This document shows positions 61,301 to 64,000 of a DNA stretch of 64,000 nucleotides, one piece after another. Each line of letters starts with the position of its first letter. Position 1 is the first letter of the stretch. This DNA is from an uncultured Ruminococcus sp. (GTDB lineage: Bacteria > Bacillota > Clostridia > Oscillospirales > Acutalibacteraceae): the NCBI GenBank assembly GCA_902768825.1, contig CACXMR010000005.1, positions 15,012-79,011 of the forward strand, given 5' to 3'. The notes below the pieces were generated by a model. It was not told the origin of the DNA, made no database searches, and was given only the letters and a program-made list of their open reading frames with translations. The position numbers and the translations under genes were made by a program.

Positions 61301-61946
61301 AGAGCTGAAGCAGAAGATACGAGCCCTTGGCAGCGTAAACGTGGGAGCTATAGAGGAGTATAAGGAAGTAAGCGAGCAGTACGAGTTTATGAAGGTGCAG
61401 GTCGGTGACGTGGAAAAGTCCAAGTCGGAGCTGATAAGGCTTATAAACGAGCTGACAAAGCAGATGAGAGAAATCTTCATTGAGCGATTCAAGCTGATAA
61501 GCTCATGCTTTTCATCCACGTTTGTGGAGCTATTCGGTGGTGGCAAGGCGTCGCTGTCGCTGTCCGACCCTGAAAACATCCTGACTACGGGCATAGATAT
61601 CTCTGTGGAGCCTCCCGGAAAGATAGTTTCTCACATAGAGCTGCTCTCCGGAGGTGAAAAGGCACTTGTAGCTATCGCTCTTTACTTTGCGATAATGAAG
61701 GTAAGTCCTTCGCCGTTTTGCGTCATGGATGAGATAGAGGCTGCTCTTGACGATGTTAATGTGTATCGCTTTGCTGCATATCTGAGAAGGATGAATGCAA
61801 ATACACAGTTTATATGCATCACTCACCGTAGGGGCACCATGGAGGAGGCTGACGTTCTTTACGGAGTCACAATGCAGGACAGGGGCATCTCAAAGCTTCT
61901 GCAGCTGCAGACCTCCGATATAGAAAAGAATCTTTCAGGATCATAG
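58377..61946 (+). CDS. smc: Chromosome segregation protein SMC
   Basis: A 1189-residue SMC ATPase. Walker A is VVGPNGSGKSNISDAI (residues 29-44). Coiled coil 1 runs to about 500, the hinge lies at about 505-650 (GSLKGIHGPVSRVIKTSSEY; GGSLTGGSL), coiled coil 2 to about 1010, then the ABC signature LLSGGEKALVAIAL and Walker B PFCVMDEIEAALDD. With ScpA and ScpB it compacts and separates chromosomes. AAGGGATAAAAG precedes the ATG. ftsY follows by 69 bases. Confidence 0.97.
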   Translation: MKLKGLELQGFKTFPDRTKLDFTNGITAVVGPNGSGKSNISDAIRWVLGEQSAKALRCSRMEDVIFNGTQQRKKTGYAQVTLSIDNSDRTLQYDGDEVAVTRRFYRSGNSEYLINNTNVRLQDIHELFMDTGLGRDGYSMIGQGKIDSIVSTKSEDRREIFEEAAGISRFRYKKAEAERRLDRTEENLVRLRDNLFSLESRVEPLRIQSEKARAYLGYAEEKRGLEIALWLKALDKSSMQIREQADKLAVAQAQYNDIGRELEAICGESERIYQEQSSSGSRIEELRRSISASDEQVAAKRSEISVLQNDILHNENAAERSRIRIEEYKRSGVDIRAEIKKKQDYIIGSENTLKQKKSELELNSKLLESLRTDESSSNERLDEINELIRKLSGEAAEEKIKYMTASASITDITGRSEVVENNIKARKSQMGTLENIISEYNDMLLKNADQYNAKQKELVALEKSVLKSQEQSEKIKAESDSLRLESDRLFGKAKTLEDLERNLEGFQHSVKLVMKESRAGSLKGIHGPVSRVIKTSSEYSVAIEIALGGAVQNIVTETDSDAKRAIAFLKSHDGGRATFLPMTTIKGRELNENGLESCDGFVGIASSLCTCEERYNGILYNLLGRIVVAKDLDSATEIARRYSYRFRVVTLDGQVVNTGGSLTGGSLAKNTGLLSRASEIGKIREKAQKLLTDAEDAQSRWQSSRNALSALLQSAEQCRKELTRINESRIKIEAEIKSRKAELDNIRSSYEESVRERQENVKRLDELTRTMNDARRRYDECTVKKSKNEELVQVLSGSKNETAKKREGLNEKIQELRIAVLTCEKDISAAQSYILDAEARVSDDEQAMKQCEAEIKELAQKNEDIKKVIASLEAESKALREKTEGFSGQIEKLNADRMELEKRSAELRKTERDKTAEREGISAELVRLQERRDSLQKQYDEINGKLWEEYELTRREAEKAAADVKDQGKAQRRLAELKQKIRALGSVNVGAIEEYKEVSEQYEFMKVQVGDVEKSKSELIRLINELTKQMREIFIERFKLISSCFSSTFVELFGGGKASLSLSDPENILTTGIDISVEPPGKIVSHIELLSGGEKALVAIALYFAIMKVSPSPFCVMDEIEAALDDVNVYRFAAYLRRMNANTQFICITHRRGTMEEADVLYGVTMQDRGISKLLQLQTSDIEKNLSGS

Positions 61947-62015
61947 TTCTCTTCGGGAACGAGGAGGGCACCCGTCGGTCCATGAGTGCCTCATAAAAAA
62001 CAGGAGGAGATTAAC

Positions 62016-63251
62016 ATGGGTATATTCAGCAGGATAAAGGAAGGACTAAAGAAAACCAGAGATGCCATTTTTGGCAGGATAGACATGATGCTGAAGTCCT
62101 TTACGAAGATAGATGACGAGCTTTTTGAGGAGCTGGAGGAGCTTCTTGTAATGGGCGATGTGGGCATATCGACCTCTGAAAAGATATGCGACGAGCTTAA
62201 AACGAGAGTCAAGCAGCAGGGCATCACTGACCCAAAGGAGATCAACCGTCTCCTGGCTGAGGTCATCACCGAAATGCTCAAGGGTGGTCAGGAGCTGCAG
62301 GTCAATACTAAGCCCTCAGTGATACTTGTCATAGGTGTAAACGGAGTAGGCAAAACTACCACCATCGGCAAGATGGCAGCCCGCTTTGTCAGAGAAGGAA
62401 AGAGAGTCACTCTTGCGGCGGCGGATACCTTCCGTGCGGCGGCTATAGATCAGCTTGCTATCTGGTCAGAACGTGCAGGGGCAGACCTGATAAAGCAGAA
62501 TGAAGGCTCAGACCCTGCGGCAGTAGTGTTTGACGCTATCTCATCTGCAAAGGCAAGGGGCAGCGATATTATCATCGCCGATACCGCAGGCCGTCTCCAC
62601 AATAAGAAAAACCTGATGGCAGAGCTGGAAAAGATAAACAGGATCATTGACAGAGAACTGCCTGATGCTGATAAGGAGGTGCTCCTTGTCCTTGATGCTA
62701 CTACCGGACAGAATGCTGTCAATCAGACCAAGGAGTTTAAGAATGCCGCAGGCATAACCGGTATTGTCCTTACCAAGCTGGACGGTACCGCAAAGGGAGG
62801 AGTAGTCCTTGCTATCCGTGAGGAACTCGATGTTCCGGTCAAGTTTATAGGCGTAGGCGAGCAGATCGATGACCTGCAGCCCTTTGAGCCTGAACAGTTT
62901 GCAAGGGCACTGTTCGGAGCGGAGGATCTTGAGGATGAGGAAATGCCTGAGATCCCTGAAGATGAAAAGGAGCCTGAGCCTGAGGAGCACAGACCCGCCA
63001 CTGCGGATATCTGGGAGATGCTGGACGCACAGGCTGCCCAGGAGGCAGACTCTGCAAAAGAACAGGAGGAGCCTCAGCCAACTGAGGAGGAGCTTGCAAA
63101 GCAGAAGGAAGCCGAGCGTCTTGAAAAGGAAAAGCGTGCTGAGGAACGTCAGTCCAGAGCAAAGAAAAAATACAACTGGAGCGCTGCACCTGCTGCCGAA
63201 ACCGCTGCCGATGACGACTGGTTTGAGCAGTGGAAAAAGGGAGATAACTGA
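62016..63251 (+). CDS. ftsY: Signal recognition particle receptor FtsY
   Basis: A 411-residue SRP receptor GTPase. The helical N domain starts MGIFSRIKEGLKKTRDAIFG. The G domain has GVNGVGKTTTIGK, DTFRAAAIDQL, DTAGRLHNKKNLM and TKLDGTAKGG. The usual FtsY end (GEQIDDLQPFEPEQFARALF) falls near residue 302, and about 109 further residues follow, first acidic (PEIPEDEKEPEPEEH), then mixed charge, ending DDDWFEQWKKGDN. So a charged region is C-terminal rather than N-terminal as in E. coli. The ATG at 62016 has AGGAGGAG before it. Confidence 0.94.
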   Translation: MGIFSRIKEGLKKTRDAIFGRIDMMLKSFTKIDDELFEELEELLVMGDVGISTSEKICDELKTRVKQQGITDPKEINRLLAEVITEMLKGGQELQVNTKPSVILVIGVNGVGKTTTIGKMAARFVREGKRVTLAAADTFRAAAIDQLAIWSERAGADLIKQNEGSDPAAVVFDAISSAKARGSDIIIADTAGRLHNKKNLMAELEKINRIIDRELPDADKEVLLVLDATTGQNAVNQTKEFKNAAGITGIVLTKLDGTAKGGVVLAIREELDVPVKFIGVGEQIDDLQPFEPEQFARALFGAEDLEDEEMPEIPEDEKEPEPEEHRPATADIWEMLDAQAAQEADSAKEQEEPQPTEEELAKQKEAERLEKEKRAEERQSRAKKKYNWSAAPAAETAADDDWFEQWKKGDN

Positions 63252-63286
63252 TAATCGTAAGTTTGTGAGCAAATTGAAGGGATGGA

Positions 63287-63892
63287 ATGACTATGCTATT
63301 TGTGATCGCATCCAATAACCAAAAGAAGATAGAGGAGCTGGACAGGATACTCAGCCCTCTTGAAATATATGCAAAGACAGCCCAGCAGCTTGGAAAGGAG
63401 CTGCCTGAGGTAGAGGAAACTGGCTCTACCTTTGAGGAAAACGCCGAGCTGAAGGCAAAGGCTGCCTGCGAAAGTACGGGCTTTCCTGCAATTGCGGATG
63501 ATTCGGGGCTGGTGGTCGATGCACTGGACGGCAGACCCGGCATTATGTCTGCAAGATACGCCGGAGAGGGTGCTACTGACGAGGAAAAGATTAACAAGCT
63601 TCTCTCGGAAATGATGGCGTCCGGCAGCAGCGACAGGAGCGCCCACTTTGAGTGCGTAATATGCTGCTATTTTCCAAGCGGAGAGAAGCTCTTTGCACAT
63701 GGAAGATGCGACGGCACCATTGGCTATGCTCCGAGAGGGAAAAACGGCTTTGGATATGACCCGATCTTCTTTGTTGAGGGCAACAAGACCTTTGCCGAGC
63801 TGAGCGACAACCAGAAGGACGTGATGAGCCACAGAGGAAAGGCTCTCAAGGAGCTTTCTGCGATTCTCAAAAAGAAGTATGACATAAAATGA
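63287..63892 (+). CDS. XTP/dITP diphosphatase (RdgB/HAM1 family)
   Basis: A 201-residue house-cleaning pyrophosphatase that hydrolyses XTP, ITP and dITP. It starts MLFVIASNNQKKIEELDRIL and has the signature DDSGLVVDALDGRPGIMSAR and GKNGFGYDPIFF. ATGs at 63287 and 63293 are both possible. It follows ftsY by 35 bases and precedes yhbY by 19, as in related clostridia. Confidence 0.93.
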   Translation: MTMLFVIASNNQKKIEELDRILSPLEIYAKTAQQLGKELPEVEETGSTFEENAELKAKAACESTGFPAIADDSGLVVDALDGRPGIMSARYAGEGATDEEKINKLLSEMMASGSSDRSAHFECVICCYFPSGEKLFAHGRCDGTIGYAPRGKNGFGYDPIFFVEGNKTFAELSDNQKDVMSHRGKALKELSAILKKKYDIK

Positions 63893-63911
63893 TAATATAG
63901 GAGAATAGAAA

Positions 63912-64000
63912 ATGCTGACAAGTAAACAGAGAGCCTTCCTGCGCTCACTTGCTATGAATGAGGATACCATTCTGATGGTGGGCAAGGGAGGTATGAGCGA
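63912..64000 (+). CDS. yhbY: YhbY family RNA-binding protein (partial, runs off the window)
   Basis: The first 29 codons are visible. MLTSKQRAFLRSLAMNEDTI followed by MVGKGGMSE is the start of a CRM-domain (CRS1/YhbY) protein; KQRAFLRSLA and VGKGG are its hallmark. The family binds pre-50S ribosomes. The ATG at 63912 lies after AGGAGAATAGAAA. The rest lies beyond the window. Confidence 0.85.
   Translation, partial: MLTSKQRAFLRSLAMNEDTILMVGKGGMS

Noticed and set aside
63296..63985. Long minus-strand frame across the XTP pyrophosphatase and yhbY
   Set aside because: Shadow of two well-recognised plus-strand genes.

Overview
The window reads as chromosome of an anaerobic, spore-forming clostridium, most like Ruminococcus or a close Oscillospiraceae relative. 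The grounds are oxygen-sensitive central metabolism (pyruvate formate-lyase with its activase, pyruvate:ferredoxin oxidoreductase, a six-gene Rnf complex, rubredoxin), sporulation genes (spoIIE, spoIIGA, sigE), frequent TTG starts, strong AGGAGG-type ribosome binding sites and clostridial gene order. No phage, plasmid, transposase or CRISPR gene is visible. The taxonomic call is inference from gene content, not from a marker search.

Layout. 209-7741 (minus): a sodium:solute symporter, two phenylacetate-CoA ligases, indolepyruvate ferredoxin oxidoreductase (iorA, iorB) and a double-ACT protein, which together suggest uptake, CoA activation and ferredoxin-dependent interconversion of aryl acetates and aryl pyruvates. 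7873-8709: an amidohydrolase. 9158-14085: rnfCDGEAB. 14264-16700 (minus): a lipoprotein and a DEAD-box helicase. 17231-20271: pflB-pflA. 20334-21843 (minus): ECF sigma factor with an anti-sigma-like partner. 22287-25817 (minus): nifJ. 26197-28284: Nudix, small membrane protein, hemW. 28279-29248 (minus): an ArsR regulator between two small membrane proteins, divergent from mntP (29437). 30030-31001: a zinc-finger membrane protein. 31533-33871 (minus): serC-serA. 34352-35747: a membrane protein followed by the decayed remnant of a relative. 36000-43258 (minus): acyl-CoA synthetase, a small anchored protein, a lipoprotein, ComF-like, recD2, Nudix. 43529-43719: tRNA-Thr and tRNA-Tyr. 44280-49653 (minus): citrate synthase, radical SAM protein, rubredoxin, spoIIE. 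49809-51383: HAD nucleotidase and RluA. 51892-53891: mazF-like, spoIIGA, sigE. 54288-64000: trmFO, plsX, rnc, radical SAM, smc, ftsY, XTP pyrophosphatase and the start of yhbY.

How the genes work together. Pyruvate can be split to acetyl-CoA with formate (PflB) or with reduced ferredoxin (NifJ). Rnf can exchange electrons between ferredoxin and NAD while moving ions, and IorAB is another ferredoxin-linked 2-oxoacid enzyme. serC-serA make serine; citrate synthase begins the route to glutamate. spoIIE, spoIIGA and sigE drive the early sporulation switch, and spoIIE and spoIIGA appear to share an unusual promoter layout.

A prominent non-genic feature is four families of dispersed palindromic repeats in gene gaps. 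One (R1, seven copies) has two strong hairpins and in one place supplies the end of a reading frame. Two genes too short for usual ORF cut-offs were found by eye: a 52-residue rubredoxin and a 42-residue membrane peptide.
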